Positions 44,541-53,505 of a stretch of DNA of 64,000 bases are shown here, in pieces. Positions within the stretch are counted from its first letter, which is position 1, and every line of letters starts with the position of its first letter. The position numbers were made by a program, and so were the translations under genes. The notes below the pieces were generated by a model. That model searched no databases. It saw only the letters and a program-made list of their open reading frames with translations, and had not been told where the DNA came from. The DNA comes from G963677485 sp942492855 (GTDB lineage Bacteria; Armatimonadota; HRBIN16): the NCBI GenBank assembly GCA_942492855.1, contig OW818647.1:868001-932000 (forward strand), given 5' to 3'.

Positions 44541-45629
44541 TTGATTATACAACCTGACCAACTGATCGGACACGAGCGCGCGATACAACAACTTCAGAGC
44601 GCTATGGCCGCCGATCAGTGTTCGCAGTCGCTATTGATCACCGGGCCGCCCCAGGTAGGAAAACAGAGCCTTGCACTGTGGCTTGCAGCGTCGTTGATGT
44701 GCCTGGAGCCGGTCAGCACAGGTGCCTGCGGTAAATGCGCTAGCTGCTTGCGGATAGCAAACGGCCAACACCCCGAGCTTCACGTCATCGAACCGCACAC
44801 CGAACAGACCCTCATCTGGCAGTTATGGGAAGGCCATACCATCCCGCGCGGGGTCGACGCCGCATCTGTGGGGATCATAGAGAGGGCGATCAGTTACTCA
44901 CCCACCTTCGGAAGACGCACCGTGTTTATCATCCCCAAGGCCGAAACCCTCACCGATTCGGCCGCAAACAGCCTGTTGAAAACCCTGGAAGAACCACCGG
45001 CCCACGCGGTTTTGATTCTACTGGCGACTTCCGCAGAGGATGTTCTGCAGACCATCCGCAGCCGGTGTGCGCTGGTTCCGCTGAGCCGAGTGCCCGTGCC
45101 GGACGTGGTGAAGTGGCTGGTAGATGTTCACAACATATCACCAGATATAGCCGTCCGGTGCGCCGAGATCAGCCAGGGATGCCCTGGACGTGCATTAAGT
45201 ATTAGCACCGACCAGGAGGCGATGAGCCTATGGAATCAAGCCGCAGAGCTGGCACGTGATATCTGCATGAAGAGCAGTGTCACTCCTGCTTTAGCGCTGG
45301 CCGATCGCCTGCGCCAGATGTCTATGGTGCAGATTGGCAAGAAGGCACCCACAGTCAACCGAGCGGCCCTGCTCAGTGCGCTGGATAGCGTGATGGTCTG
45401 GCTGCGTGATGCGATGGTCTGTTCGGCGACCAACGGCGAAGGCCGCGTGGTATTTCATGGCGATGAGCATCACCTCACACAAGCCGCGAACAAACTGGGA
45501 GCGTCGAAGCTGGCCGACATGCTGGAGATCGGCCTGGAGCTCAGGCGAGCCATCGATGGCAATGCGAATATCAAGCTCGTCACGGACTTGTTGATGATGC
45601 GTCTGCTGGAGTGTACGCGACAGTCATGA
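44541..45629 (+). CDS. holB: DNA polymerase III clamp-loader subunit delta-prime
   Basis: The protein has 362 residues. The N-terminal AAA+ module has LLITGPPQVGKQSLA (the P-loop position reads GKQ instead of GKT/S, as is common in non-hydrolysing delta-prime), the four-cysteine zinc module (C-8-CGKCASC), a sensor-1 region and the arginine-finger-bearing DVLQTIRSRCALVPL. A C-terminal collar domain follows. The start is taken as TTG 44541 after AAGGG; no ATG fits better before residue 22. It follows darA by 21 bases and overlaps the next gene (ATGA). Confidence 0.85.
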   Translation: MIIQPDQLIGHERAIQQLQSAMAADQCSQSLLITGPPQVGKQSLALWLAASLMCLEPVSTGACGKCASCLRIANGQHPELHVIEPHTEQTLIWQLWEGHTIPRGVDAASVGIIERAISYSPTFGRRTVFIIPKAETLTDSAANSLLKTLEEPPAHAVLILLATSAEDVLQTIRSRCALVPLSRVPVPDVVKWLVDVHNISPDIAVRCAEISQGCPGRALSISTDQEAMSLWNQAAELARDICMKSSVTPALALADRLRQMSMVQIGKKAPTVNRAALLSALDSVMVWLRDAMVCSATNGEGRVVFHGDEHHLTQAANKLGASKLADMLEIGLELRRAIDGNANIKLVTDLLMMRLLECTRQS

Positions 45630-46201
45630 ACCTGGACGCTCAAATCCTTAAATGGTGCAACACCGTGGCCGTCAGCCCCTGGGCCGACAAGACTATGCAG
45701 TTTTTGACAGACCAGGGTAACACATGGCCGCTTATTTTGTTAGCCTTGATCTGGCTGATATGGAAGGGCGGAAAAACCGGACGGCGCGTGGCGATTATGC
45801 TGCCGTTATGCGTGATTATCACCGACCAGATCAGCGCCCAGTTTCTCAAAGACCTCATTGGACGACCGCGCCCCTGCTGCCAGCAGGATTTATACCCTTG
45901 GATACGGTTGATCGATGGCTGCAGGGAATCTCACGGGATGCCAAGTTCGCACGCCACCAACATGTTTGGCGTGGCCACCCTGTTCACCATATACTACCGT
46001 AGATGGTGGCCGATGTTCTTTTTCATCGCCGCTATTGTCAGCTACACCCGCATATACCTCGGGCTACACTTCCCTTCGGATGTTCTTGCCGGGGCGGTTC
46101 TAGGCAGTCTGCTGGTTTTGGGCTTTGACGCCATATGGCGAGCAATAGCCGCCAGGCGCCAGTCACGTAGTAAAGAGAGCCCATCTGCGGATGATGCATG
46201 A
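45626..46201 (+). CDS. PAP2-family membrane phosphatase (undecaprenyl-diphosphatase-like)
   Basis: The protein has 191 residues and about five membrane helices. The three PAP2 motifs are complete: KDLIGRPRPCC, PSSHATNMFG and SYTRIYLGLHFPSDVLAG. Members dephosphorylate lipid phosphates such as undecaprenyl pyrophosphate or phosphatidate at the outer face of the inner membrane. ATG 45626 overlaps the holB stop (ATGA), so it is translated with holB. The C-terminal tail is basic (ARRQSRSKES). It faces the minus-strand uroD-like gene with an 11-base gap. Confidence 0.88.
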   Translation: MNLDAQILKWCNTVAVSPWADKTMQFLTDQGNTWPLILLALIWLIWKGGKTGRRVAIMLPLCVIITDQISAQFLKDLIGRPRPCCQQDLYPWIRLIDGCRESHGMPSSHATNMFGVATLFTIYYRRWWPMFFFIAAIVSYTRIYLGLHFPSDVLAGAVLGSLLVLGFDAIWRAIAARRQSRSKESPSADDA

Positions 46202-46212
46202 TCACAGATCGC

Positions 46213-47349
46213 CTATGCCGAAACCGGCAACTCCCGCACTTCATTAAGCCAGAAATCTACCGTCTCAGGGTCAGTACCGTCACACACGGGGCTGCCGGTG
46301 CCCATCACGAACGAGCCCAGCCCCGCACTCTGCACCTGCCGATGCACTTCGTTCCGTATCGCCTCTCGATCACCCCTGAGCAGCAGATACGAGTCAAAAT
46401 TCCCAAACAGGCAGATATCAGGCCCAACTCCTGCTCGGATGTCGGCGATGTCCATCTCAAGGCCTTTGATGCGTTCCTCAAACGAGAGGGCATCAAAGCC
46501 AGTCGCTGCGATGACAGGCAGTAATGGCATCACATTGCCGGTGTTGTACATCACCGACTTCAAACCAACCCTATGAAGCTCATCGGACACCAGTTTATGC
46601 AGCGGGGACACCCAGTTCTTGTAGGTGTCGGGCGACATCACATCGGCTGAGGCCCAACTGTCCACCATCATCGCGCCGTCATACCCGTCACACGCCAGTC
46701 CCTCGCAGTGTGCCGGCAGATGGCTCAGCATCACTTCGATCATGTAAGCACACAACTCGGGGGTATCGTGCAGCATGAGCAGTGTGGGCTCGAACCCGAG
46801 GCCATAGGCCAGCTCCGCGAAGGGAGCCGGTGTGCATCCGCACAGGAATCGGTCAGGATACCGCTCGCGAAGCGTGCGCTGGGGCACGTGGGCGGAGACG
46901 TCACCAAACACATCGGGACGTACCTGCCTTAGCCACGCATCGGCTTCCGTCTTGTTGGCGGGCGGACGGGCATTGGCGGCCTCGTGGTCGACACGCGCTT
47001 TCCCGATCTCACGACTGGGTATCAGCCAGTGCCCCTCTTTATGGAACACGATCTGTTCACCGACGTGGTCATCAACGAAATGGACATACTCAGCATCTTC
47101 GCTGACATAGCTTATCCCACGAAGTGCCCCTGAGCTGGTGTGCAGCGGAATGACCCAGTCGCACTGATGCCGCTGATCAAGCGCCTGCAGCACCTCACCG
47201 CCCATGTCGCCCTCACCGTGCATCACCTCCCAGATCAACTTATCTGTCAGCTTCCATACATACTCCGCACCCTAAAAATACGGGGCAGTGGGTATGCGGT
47301 CGACAGGCCGGCCCTCAAGCGCGGCCATCATTCTCTCTCGTGATGTCAT
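46213..47349 (-). pseudogene. Uroporphyrinogen-decarboxylase-family gene with in-frame amber codon
   Basis: The reading frame from ATG 47349 gives the family's usual beginning (MTSRERMMAALEGRPVDRIP, then TAPYF). It then meets TAG at 47274-47272 (codon 26), after which the same frame continues GAEYVWKLTDKLIWEVMHGEGD for 341 more residues to 46213. The rest looks like MtaA/CmuA-type UROD-family proteins (SYNTGN-like VMYNTGNVMPLL; FGNFDSY; MGTGSPVCDGT), often methyltransferases or of unknown role. ATG 47349 overlaps the upstream stop (ATGA) and has AAGGGG before it, so that start is real and the amber lies inside the gene. It may be a nonsense mutation, a base-calling error (TGG to TAG), or restarted at TTG 47238 without its N-terminus. 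Confidence 0.82.
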
Positions 47350-48086
47350 CGTGTGGTTTCCCCTTCATCTATATGCCGTCGGTAGCGCAAAAACAGCTCG
47401 CTCTCGTGCTGGTAGACCGACACCAGCTCCATCCTCTTCGCGGTTTCCCCGTTGAAACCCTCACCCTCCACCGGTGTGCGGATGTTCTCACCGCCCTTGA
47501 CCCAGGGAGCCAGTGTTAAAAACATCTCGTCGATCATCTCGGCACGGAACATCTCGAAGTTGAGTCCCCCGCCACCCTCACACAACAGCATCTTCACTCC
47601 ACGATGAGCGGTCATTATCTGCACAGCCTGCCCTATATCCACCCGATCGTCACCCACCAGATGCAACCCAGCAACGCTGCGTATAGCCTGCTGTTGAGGC
47701 AATGGAAGCTTTTTTGGTGCGAATACCAGAGCGGGCTGCTGAGCATTCGCAAAGAAGCTGGAGTGCAGCGGCAGATCACCGCTGCCAGTGACCACTGCGC
47801 GGGTCAGTGAGGGCGGGTAGGCGATCTTCCCGGCGCGCAGTGTGCTGGCACCGATAATCACCCCATCGGCCTGCTGCTGCAGGCGGTGCATCAGCATCTG
47901 ATCCACCGTGCTCCCCAGCCCCTTGCTGCTGTCACCCAGCCCACCCAGTGTGATCTTGCCATCCAGGCTCATCACCATATTCAGGGCGATGTACGGGCGG
48001 TTGGGTGGCGCAGTGGAGGGCTGGATGTTGGAATACAGGCTGTGGATGTCGCGGGCGTCACCCGATTTGTCAAACAAGCATTGCAT
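47346..48086 (-). CDS. RibD C-terminal/dihydrofolate-reductase-like NADPH reductase
   Basis: The protein has 246 residues and a single RibD_C domain: PYIALNMVMSLDGKI near residue 32, GVIIGASTLRAGKI, MLLCEGGGGLNFEMF (the nucleotide-binding GGG loop) and ELFLRYRR at the end. Stand-alone RibD_C proteins act as 5-amino-6-ribosylaminouracil phosphate reductases or other pyrimidine reductases; no rib gene is nearby, so the role is open. ATG 48086 has AGGAGGGG 4 bases before it. It overlaps the following uroD-like gene by 4 bases (ATGA). Confidence 0.82.
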   Translation of the reverse strand: MQCLFDKSGDARDIHSLYSNIQPSTAPPNRPYIALNMVMSLDGKITLGGLGDSSKGLGSTVDQMLMHRLQQQADGVIIGASTLRAGKIAYPPSLTRAVVTGSGDLPLHSSFFANAQQPALVFAPKKLPLPQQQAIRSVAGLHLVGDDRVDIGQAVQIMTAHRGVKMLLCEGGGGLNFEMFRAEMIDEMFLTLAPWVKGGENIRTPVEGEGFNGETAKRMELVSVYQHESELFLRYRRHIDEGETTR

Positions 48087-48109
48087 CAAACCCCTCCTGC
48101 CAAAAGCGT

Positions 48110-48523
48110 ATCATGGGTAACCACCGGGGGTTGCCCCTGGGCACGCCAATCTCCCGATTGGCATTACCTCTCCATCCGAACCCATCTGTGTCATCCGTGT
48201 AATCCGTGGTTCAGACAATCCGGGCATCGGACGAATGAGACGGATTGGACCGATCCCAATGGGCAACCACGGGCAATGGTGGCGCATGCAAGAAGGGCGG
48301 TTCGCGAACCGCCCCTACAACGGATCATGGGCGACCATAGGGGTTGCCCCCTGGGCACGCCAATCGCCCGATTGGCGTGCCCTCCCCATCCGAACCCATC
48401 CGTGTAATCCGTGGTTCAGACAATCCGGGCATCGGACGGATTCGACGGATCGGACCGATCCCAATGGGCAACCACGGGAGACCGTGTCGCATGCAAGAAG
48501 GGCGGTTCGCGAACCGCCCCTAC
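48110..48523. repeat. Tandem duplication of a 200-base palindrome-rich intergenic unit
   Basis: Two adjacent units, about 48110-48318 and 48325-48523, share the same ordered modules. These are ATCATGGG, a GGGGTTGCCCC-type hairpin, a CGCCAATC..GATTGGC palindrome, a CCGTGTAATCCGTGGTTCAG segment, GGGCATCGGACG, a GACCGATCCCAATGGGCAA segment, and finally GGGCGGTTCGCGAACCGCCC (48296-48315 and 48499-48518). Open frames across it on the plus strand are by-products of the repeat. Confidence 0.85.
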
Positions 48524-48540
48524 GGAATGCGTATCACAAC

Positions 48541-48571
48541 GTAAAGGCCCCTTGATTTGATCAAGGGGCCT
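48541..48571 (-). terminator. Rho-independent terminator of the ATP synthase operon
   Basis: AGGCCCCTTGAT (48545-48556) pairs perfectly with ATCAAGGGGCCT (48560-48571) around a 3-base loop, followed by TTTAC on the minus strand. It lies 6 bases beyond the atpC stop. Confidence 0.88.
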
Positions 48572-48576
48572 ATCGA

Positions 48577-48987
48577 TTAATGCGGCAGCTCCTGCCCAGA
48601 GGCGTGCATCCGTGCGATCGCCTTGTCCAGCGACCGGCGGGCCTCTGTGCGGTTGTAGTTCGGGTCATCCAGGTGTTCACGGGCCCGCTGGTATGCTTCC
48701 ATCGCACGCTGAACGTCGATGTCCTTCTCGCGCTCAGCACTGTCAGCCAGAATGACCACGTGGTTATCCGCCACCTGAAGGAACCCGCCGCTGATCGCAA
48801 CAAGCTCATCGCTCAGGTCAGGATAAGTCACCGTCACCACTCCGGGAGCCAGTTCCGCCATCAACGGTGCGTGACCGTGGAGTATACCAAAGGAACCCAT
48901 CACCCCAGGTGCGATCACACTGCTTGGCTCTTCCACCAATACGGTGTGGTCGGGCACCACGATTTCCAGTTTGAAGCTCTTGGCCAT
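48577..48987 (-). CDS. atpC: ATP synthase F1 epsilon subunit
   Basis: A 136-residue protein with the beta-sandwich N-domain (FKLEIVVPDHTVLVEE; GSFGILHGHAPLMAELAPG) and a two-helix C-domain (ADSAEREKDIDVQRAMEAYQRA). It is part of the central stalk and can restrain ATP hydrolysis. It is the last gene of the operon, 10 bases after atpD. Confidence 0.95.
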   Translation of the reverse strand: MAKSFKLEIVVPDHTVLVEEPSSVIAPGVMGSFGILHGHAPLMAELAPGVVTVTYPDLSDELVAISGGFLQVADNHVVILADSAEREKDIDVQRAMEAYQRAREHLDDPNYNRTEARRSLDKAIARMHASGQELPH

Positions 48988-48997
48988 CAGTTACCCC

Positions 48998-50398
48998 TTA
49001 TGCCAGCAGTTGCTTGCCCTTCTCCACGGCGTCGTCAATACTACCCACCATGTAGAAGGCCTGCTCAGGCAGGTCATCGTGCTTGCCGTCAAGAATCTCC
49101 TTGAAGGAGCGCACGGTGTCGGTCACTTCCACAAATCGGCCGGCGACTCCGTTGAATGCCTCTGCCACGAACAACGGCTGGCTCATGAAGCGCTCGATCT
49201 TACGGGCACGGGCCACGACGAGTTTGTCGTCATCGGCCAGTTCATCAATACCGAGAATGGCAATGATGTCTTGAAGCTCTTTATACCGCTGAAGAATGGA
49301 CTGCACATCACGCGCCACTTTGTAGTGCTCTTCACCCACGATGTTTGGATCGAGGTTTCGAGAGACCGACACCAGCGGGTCAACCGCCGGGTAGATGCCT
49401 TTCTCCGAAATGCGCCGCTCCAGATAGACATAGGCGTCTAGGTGGCTGAAGGCGGTGGCCGGAGCCGGGTCAGTCGGGTCGTCGGCGGGCACATAGATGG
49501 CCTGCACGGACGTGACCGAACCCCTGGTAGTGGATGTGATGCGCTCTTGCAGCGCGCCCATCTCGGTGCTGAGTGTGGGCTGATAGCCCACCGCGCTGGG
49601 GATACGTCCCAACAACGCAGAAACCTCAGAACCGGCCTGAGTAAACCGGAAGATGTTGTCGATGAACAACAGAACGTCTTGGCCAGCTTCGTCGCGGAAA
49701 TACTCGGCCATGGTCAAAGCGGTCAGTGCCACACGGAGACGTGCCCCCGGCGGCTCGTTCATCTGTCCGAACACCATGCACGTCTTGTTGATAACACCAG
49801 ACTCTTTCATTTCAAGCCAAAGGTCGTTACCTTCACGGGTTCGTTCGCCAACACCAGCGAATACGGACACACCACCCGCCTCGGTGGCCACGTTGCGGAT
49901 CAGCTCCTGAATAAGAACCGTCTTGCCTAAACCCGCGCCTCCGAACAGACCGATCTTGCCTCCCTTATTGAAGGGGCAAAGAAGGTCGATAACCTTCAGG
50001 CCGGTGGGTAGAATCTCAGCCGAGGTGCTCTGCTCTTCAAAGCTGGGCGCACTTCGGTGGATGGGCATATGCTTGGCTTCGCCCACTTCACCCTGCTGAT
50101 CGATGGGTTGACCCAGCAGGTTGAAAATGCGGCCAAGCGTGCAGTCGCCAACCGGCACCGAAATCGGCGCGCCAGTATCAACCGCTTCCATCCCGCGTTT
50201 CAGTCCGTCTGTGGTTGACAATGCGATGCAGCGTACGGCGTCGTCGCCCAAATGCTGGGCCACTTCCACAACGAGGCGTCGGTTATCCTCGTGGGCGATA
50301 TCTATATTAATCGCGTTGTAAAGTGCCGGTAGCGACTCAGGCTCAAACCTTAAGTCCACTACAGGACCCATTACCTGTGTTATTTTTCCAACCGCCAT
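48998..50398 (-). CDS. atpD: ATP synthase F1 beta subunit
   Basis: A 466-residue catalytic subunit. The P-loop reads GGAGLGKTVLIQEL (Leu in place of the common Val), followed by AGVGERTREGNDLW, the Walker-B region DVLLFIDNIFRFTQAGSEVSALLGRIPSAVGYQPTL and the GSVTSVQAIYVPADDPTDPAP signature. It makes ATP from ADP and phosphate as gamma turns. Length is normal. Confidence 0.97.
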   Translation of the reverse strand: MAVGKITQVMGPVVDLRFEPESLPALYNAINIDIAHEDNRRLVVEVAQHLGDDAVRCIALSTTDGLKRGMEAVDTGAPISVPVGDCTLGRIFNLLGQPIDQQGEVGEAKHMPIHRSAPSFEEQSTSAEILPTGLKVIDLLCPFNKGGKIGLFGGAGLGKTVLIQELIRNVATEAGGVSVFAGVGERTREGNDLWLEMKESGVINKTCMVFGQMNEPPGARLRVALTALTMAEYFRDEAGQDVLLFIDNIFRFTQAGSEVSALLGRIPSAVGYQPTLSTEMGALQERITSTTRGSVTSVQAIYVPADDPTDPAPATAFSHLDAYVYLERRISEKGIYPAVDPLVSVSRNLDPNIVGEEHYKVARDVQSILQRYKELQDIIAILGIDELADDDKLVVARARKIERFMSQPLFVAEAFNGVAGRFVEVTDTVRSFKEILDGKHDDLPEQAFYMVGSIDDAVEKGKQLLA

Positions 50399-50446
50399 GG
50401 GTATGTGTATCCTCCTGGGCCGCGCTGTACACGGCGTACGTAACTA

Positions 50447-51310
50447 CTATTCGTTCAGAGCCTCGGCCCCGCTCACCACTTCCGTTATTTCGGTTGTGAT
50501 GGCAGACTGCCGTATGCGGTTGAGCTGCAGTGAAAGCGTCGAGATCATCTTTCCTGCGTTTTCGGTAGCACTGCTCATGGCTGTCATGCGCGCGCCATGC
50601 TCACTGGCGTTGCACTCTAGCAGGGTCTGGAACACGCTGTTGAGTAGATATCTGGGAAGCAGGTTGCCCAGCAGCCTATCGCGCTCAGGCTCCATAATGA
50701 AGTCCAGATGTTCTACCTGACCGATTTCGCTCTTCGGCTGTTCTACCGGCAGCAGCCTGACGACTGTGGGTATCTGAACCAACGCGCTTCGGAAGCGGTT
50801 ATAGACCACATAGAACTCATCGACCTGACCGCTCAGGAACATCTCTACAGCCTGATCAGCTATCATTTTGGCCATGCTGACATCTGGTCCGCTATTGGGG
50901 ATGCTATACTCCTGGGCAGGGCGCAAACCACGCTTGGTGAAGTATTTACTGGTACGCAGACCGATAGAAATCAACTTCACGCTGCCTGCTGGTTTGGAGG
51001 CTACAAACGCCTGAGCTTTACGCAGCACGCTGGCATTGTAGCCGCCGCACATACCGCGGTCACTGGCCATCACCACCACGCCGGTGTTCAGCACATTTTC
51101 ACGGTCCTGCAGCAGTGGATAGTCACTCAGACCAGTGCCGGCCAGCAGGGCGATGACGTCACGCATTTTGGTGGCGTAAGGCCTGGCAGCCAGTGCCCGG
51201 TCTTGCGCTCGTTTGAACCGGGCCGCAGCCACCAGCTTCATAGCTCGGGTGATCTGTTGTATATTTTTGGCGATCCGGATTCTCTGCCGAATCTGCTTGG
51301 TTGATGCCAT
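50447..51310 (-). CDS. atpG: ATP synthase F1 gamma subunit
   Basis: A 287-residue rotor-shaft subunit. The N-terminal helix is MASTKQIRQRIRIAKNIQQITRAMKLVAAARFKRAQ, the middle has SDRGMCGGYNASVLR, and the C-terminal helix is ENAGKMISTLSLQLNRIRQSAITTEITEVVSGAEAL. Both ends form the coiled coil that rotates inside the alpha-beta hexamer. It is 48 bases upstream of atpD. Confidence 0.96.
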   Translation of the reverse strand: MASTKQIRQRIRIAKNIQQITRAMKLVAAARFKRAQDRALAARPYATKMRDVIALLAGTGLSDYPLLQDRENVLNTGVVVMASDRGMCGGYNASVLRKAQAFVASKPAGSVKLISIGLRTSKYFTKRGLRPAQEYSIPNSGPDVSMAKMIADQAVEMFLSGQVDEFYVVYNRFRSALVQIPTVVRLLPVEQPKSEIGQVEHLDFIMEPERDRLLGNLLPRYLLNSVFQTLLECNASEHGARMTAMSSATENAGKMISTLSLQLNRIRQSAITTEITEVVSGAEALNE

Positions 51311-51368
51311 TCTGGTTTCCCGTCTTTTTTGTCAGGCCGAAGCGTAACCACCTCGGCCAGATGGGCTA

Positions 51369-52895
51369 TTATTTACTAGTGGATTGCGCCTTGAACTCCT
51401 TCAACGCCTTTTCAAGGGCGGTGCGGGTGTTGTCGTCAATCTGCTGGTTGCGCTTGATGAACTCAGGAATCTCCGCGTATTTGTCATACACAAAGCTCAG
51501 GAAGTTCGCTTCAAAGCTGCGCACATCATCAAGCGATAGCTCGTCGATGTGCCCGTTGGTGGCTGCAAAGAAGATCATCGACTGATCCACTACATCCATC
51601 GGACGGTACTGCGGCTGCTTCAGAAGCTCCATCATGCGCTGACCACGGGCCAGTTGCTGCTGTGTGACTTTGTCCAGGTCGCTGGCGAACTGCGCGAAGG
51701 CTTGCACTTCGCGATACTGCGCCAGGTCACCCTTCAAACGTCCGGCTACCTGCTTCATCGCCTTGATCTGCGCCTTACCACCCACGCGGGACACGGAGAT
51801 ACCCACGTTCAACGCCGGCCGGAAGCCAGCAAAGAACAGGTCGCTCTCCAGGTATATCTGTCCGTCGGTGATGGAAATCACGTTGGTCGGAATATAAGCA
51901 GACACGTCGCCAGCCTGAGTCTCGATGACTGGCAGAGCGGTCAGGCTTCCACCGCCCAGCGAGTCGTTCAGCTTAGCGGCACGCTCCAGCAGTCGGCTAT
52001 GAAGGTAGAACACGTCTCCAGGATACGCCTCGCGCCCCGGGGGACGGCGGAGCAGCAGGGAGACCTGCCGGTAAGCCACAGCGTGTTTGGACAGATCATC
52101 GTAAACCACCAGAGCGTGCATCCCGTTGTCGCGGAAGTACTCACCCATCGCGGCTCCCGCATAGGGGGCGATGTACTGCGTAGCGGCTGGGTCAGAGGCA
52201 CCCGCGCACACGATAATGGTGTGTTGGAGGGCTCCGGCATCTTCCAGCGTTTTGGCGATGCGGGCGACCGTGCTTTGGCGCTGCCCAATAGCCACGTAGA
52301 TGCTGTAGATCGGCTTGTTGGTTTCATGGGTGCGTGACTGGTTAATAATGGTGTCAACAGCGATGGCCGTCTTACCGGTCTGTCGGTCGCCGATAATCAG
52401 CTCGCGCTGACCAAGACCAATCGGGATCATACTGTCGATCGCCTTGATACCAGTCTGCAGCGGCTCCGTGACGGGCTGCCGATCGACCACACCCGGGGCG
52501 TTGCTCTCCAACAGGCGGAATTCGTCTGTGTGGATGGGCCCCTTGCCGTCCAACGGCTGGCCGAGAGGGTCTACTACACGCCCCAGCAACGCCTTACCCA
52601 CAGGGACCTGCAGGATACGCTCGGTGCGCTTGACTTCGTCACCCTCTTTGATGCCCACATCATTGCCCAAAATGATGACGCCTACATTGTCTTCTTCCAG
52701 GTTGAGTGCCATTCCAAAGGTACCGTTCTGGAACTGGACGAGTTCGCTGACCATCACGTCACTCAGGCCATACACGCGGGCAATACCATCACCCACCTGT
52801 AGTACTCGGCCGACACTTACCTCTTCAAGGTTGCGTCCGTAGTTGAGCAGTTGCTGCTCAATGATTGATGTAATCTCTTCGGGTCGGATAGCCAA
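51369..52895 (-). CDS. atpA: ATP synthase F1 alpha subunit
   Basis: A 508-residue non-catalytic nucleotide-binding subunit. It has the P-loop GDRQTGKTAIAVD, the family signature region YREVQAFAQFASDLD and the arginine-finger-bearing NVGISVSRVGGKAQ. The N-terminal RPEEITSIIEQQL binds delta. Length and motifs are standard. Confidence 0.97.
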   Translation of the reverse strand: MAIRPEEITSIIEQQLLNYGRNLEEVSVGRVLQVGDGIARVYGLSDVMVSELVQFQNGTFGMALNLEEDNVGVIILGNDVGIKEGDEVKRTERILQVPVGKALLGRVVDPLGQPLDGKGPIHTDEFRLLESNAPGVVDRQPVTEPLQTGIKAIDSMIPIGLGQRELIIGDRQTGKTAIAVDTIINQSRTHETNKPIYSIYVAIGQRQSTVARIAKTLEDAGALQHTIIVCAGASDPAATQYIAPYAGAAMGEYFRDNGMHALVVYDDLSKHAVAYRQVSLLLRRPPGREAYPGDVFYLHSRLLERAAKLNDSLGGGSLTALPVIETQAGDVSAYIPTNVISITDGQIYLESDLFFAGFRPALNVGISVSRVGGKAQIKAMKQVAGRLKGDLAQYREVQAFAQFASDLDKVTQQQLARGQRMMELLKQPQYRPMDVVDQSMIFFAATNGHIDELSLDDVRSFEANFLSFVYDKYAEIPEFIKRNQQIDDNTRTALEKALKEFKAQSTSK

Positions 52896-52960
52896 TTGTA
52901 TCTATACCCTCCTGCCCCGACATGCTGTGTTGCCTTTGCGGGTGCCAGTTGTTTGTGTTC

Positions 52961-53503
52961 TCAGGTTGCGGTTAACAGCCCGCGCAGATGCGCAAGCCGG
53001 CCGCGTATGCTTCCATCAATGACCGTATCACCGATATTCACGATGAGGCCGCCCATGAGTGATGGCTCTACTTCAGTTGTGAGCTTTATATTTCGCCCTG
53101 TACGTTGTGCCAGGCTGCTCACAAGCTGCTGCATCTGTTGCTCATCTAGTGGCCGGGCCGATTTCGCGGTGACTCGAATTTCGCCAAGCTCCGCATCGAA
53201 GAGTGTTTCAAACTCCTGCAGAACGGCCTGGATCAGCGTCTCACGCCTTTTGCGGATCAGCAGAATGGTCAGGGCTTTCACGAGCTCAGGCATCTCTGCA
53301 TGTTCCAGAGCACTGAGCACCGCCCTTTCCTTGACGTCGATCGGTATCATCGGGTTATGGATGAGTTGCAGAAGCCTGGGATGCAGCGACATCATTTCTG
53401 CCATCTGAGTAAGGTATTGGTCTACCTCAGACAGTAGATTTTGCTGGTGAGCCGCGTTGAACAAGGCCCTTGCGTAGCGTCGGGCGATTCTCTCATCCTG
53501 CAT
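52961..53503 (-). CDS. atpH: ATP synthase F1 delta subunit
   Basis: A 180-residue peripheral-stalk subunit. The N-domain begins IARRYARALFNAAHQQ, and the C-terminal domain has VEPSLMGGLIVNIGDTVIDGSIRGRLAHLR, the family signature. It links the stator b subunits to the top of F1. It starts 2 bases after the atpF stop. Confidence 0.95.
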   Translation of the reverse strand: MQDERIARRYARALFNAAHQQNLLSEVDQYLTQMAEMMSLHPRLLQLIHNPMIPIDVKERAVLSALEHAEMPELVKALTILLIRKRRETLIQAVLQEFETLFDAELGEIRVTAKSARPLDEQQMQQLVSSLAQRTGRNIKLTTEVEPSLMGGLIVNIGDTVIDGSIRGRLAHLRGLLTAT

Positions 53504-53505
53504 GG

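Noticed and set aside
48235..48555. Plus-strand open frames of about 100 codons across the tandem repeat
   Set aside because: They consist entirely of repeat modules. The same peptides would arise from every copy, and no start signal is present.
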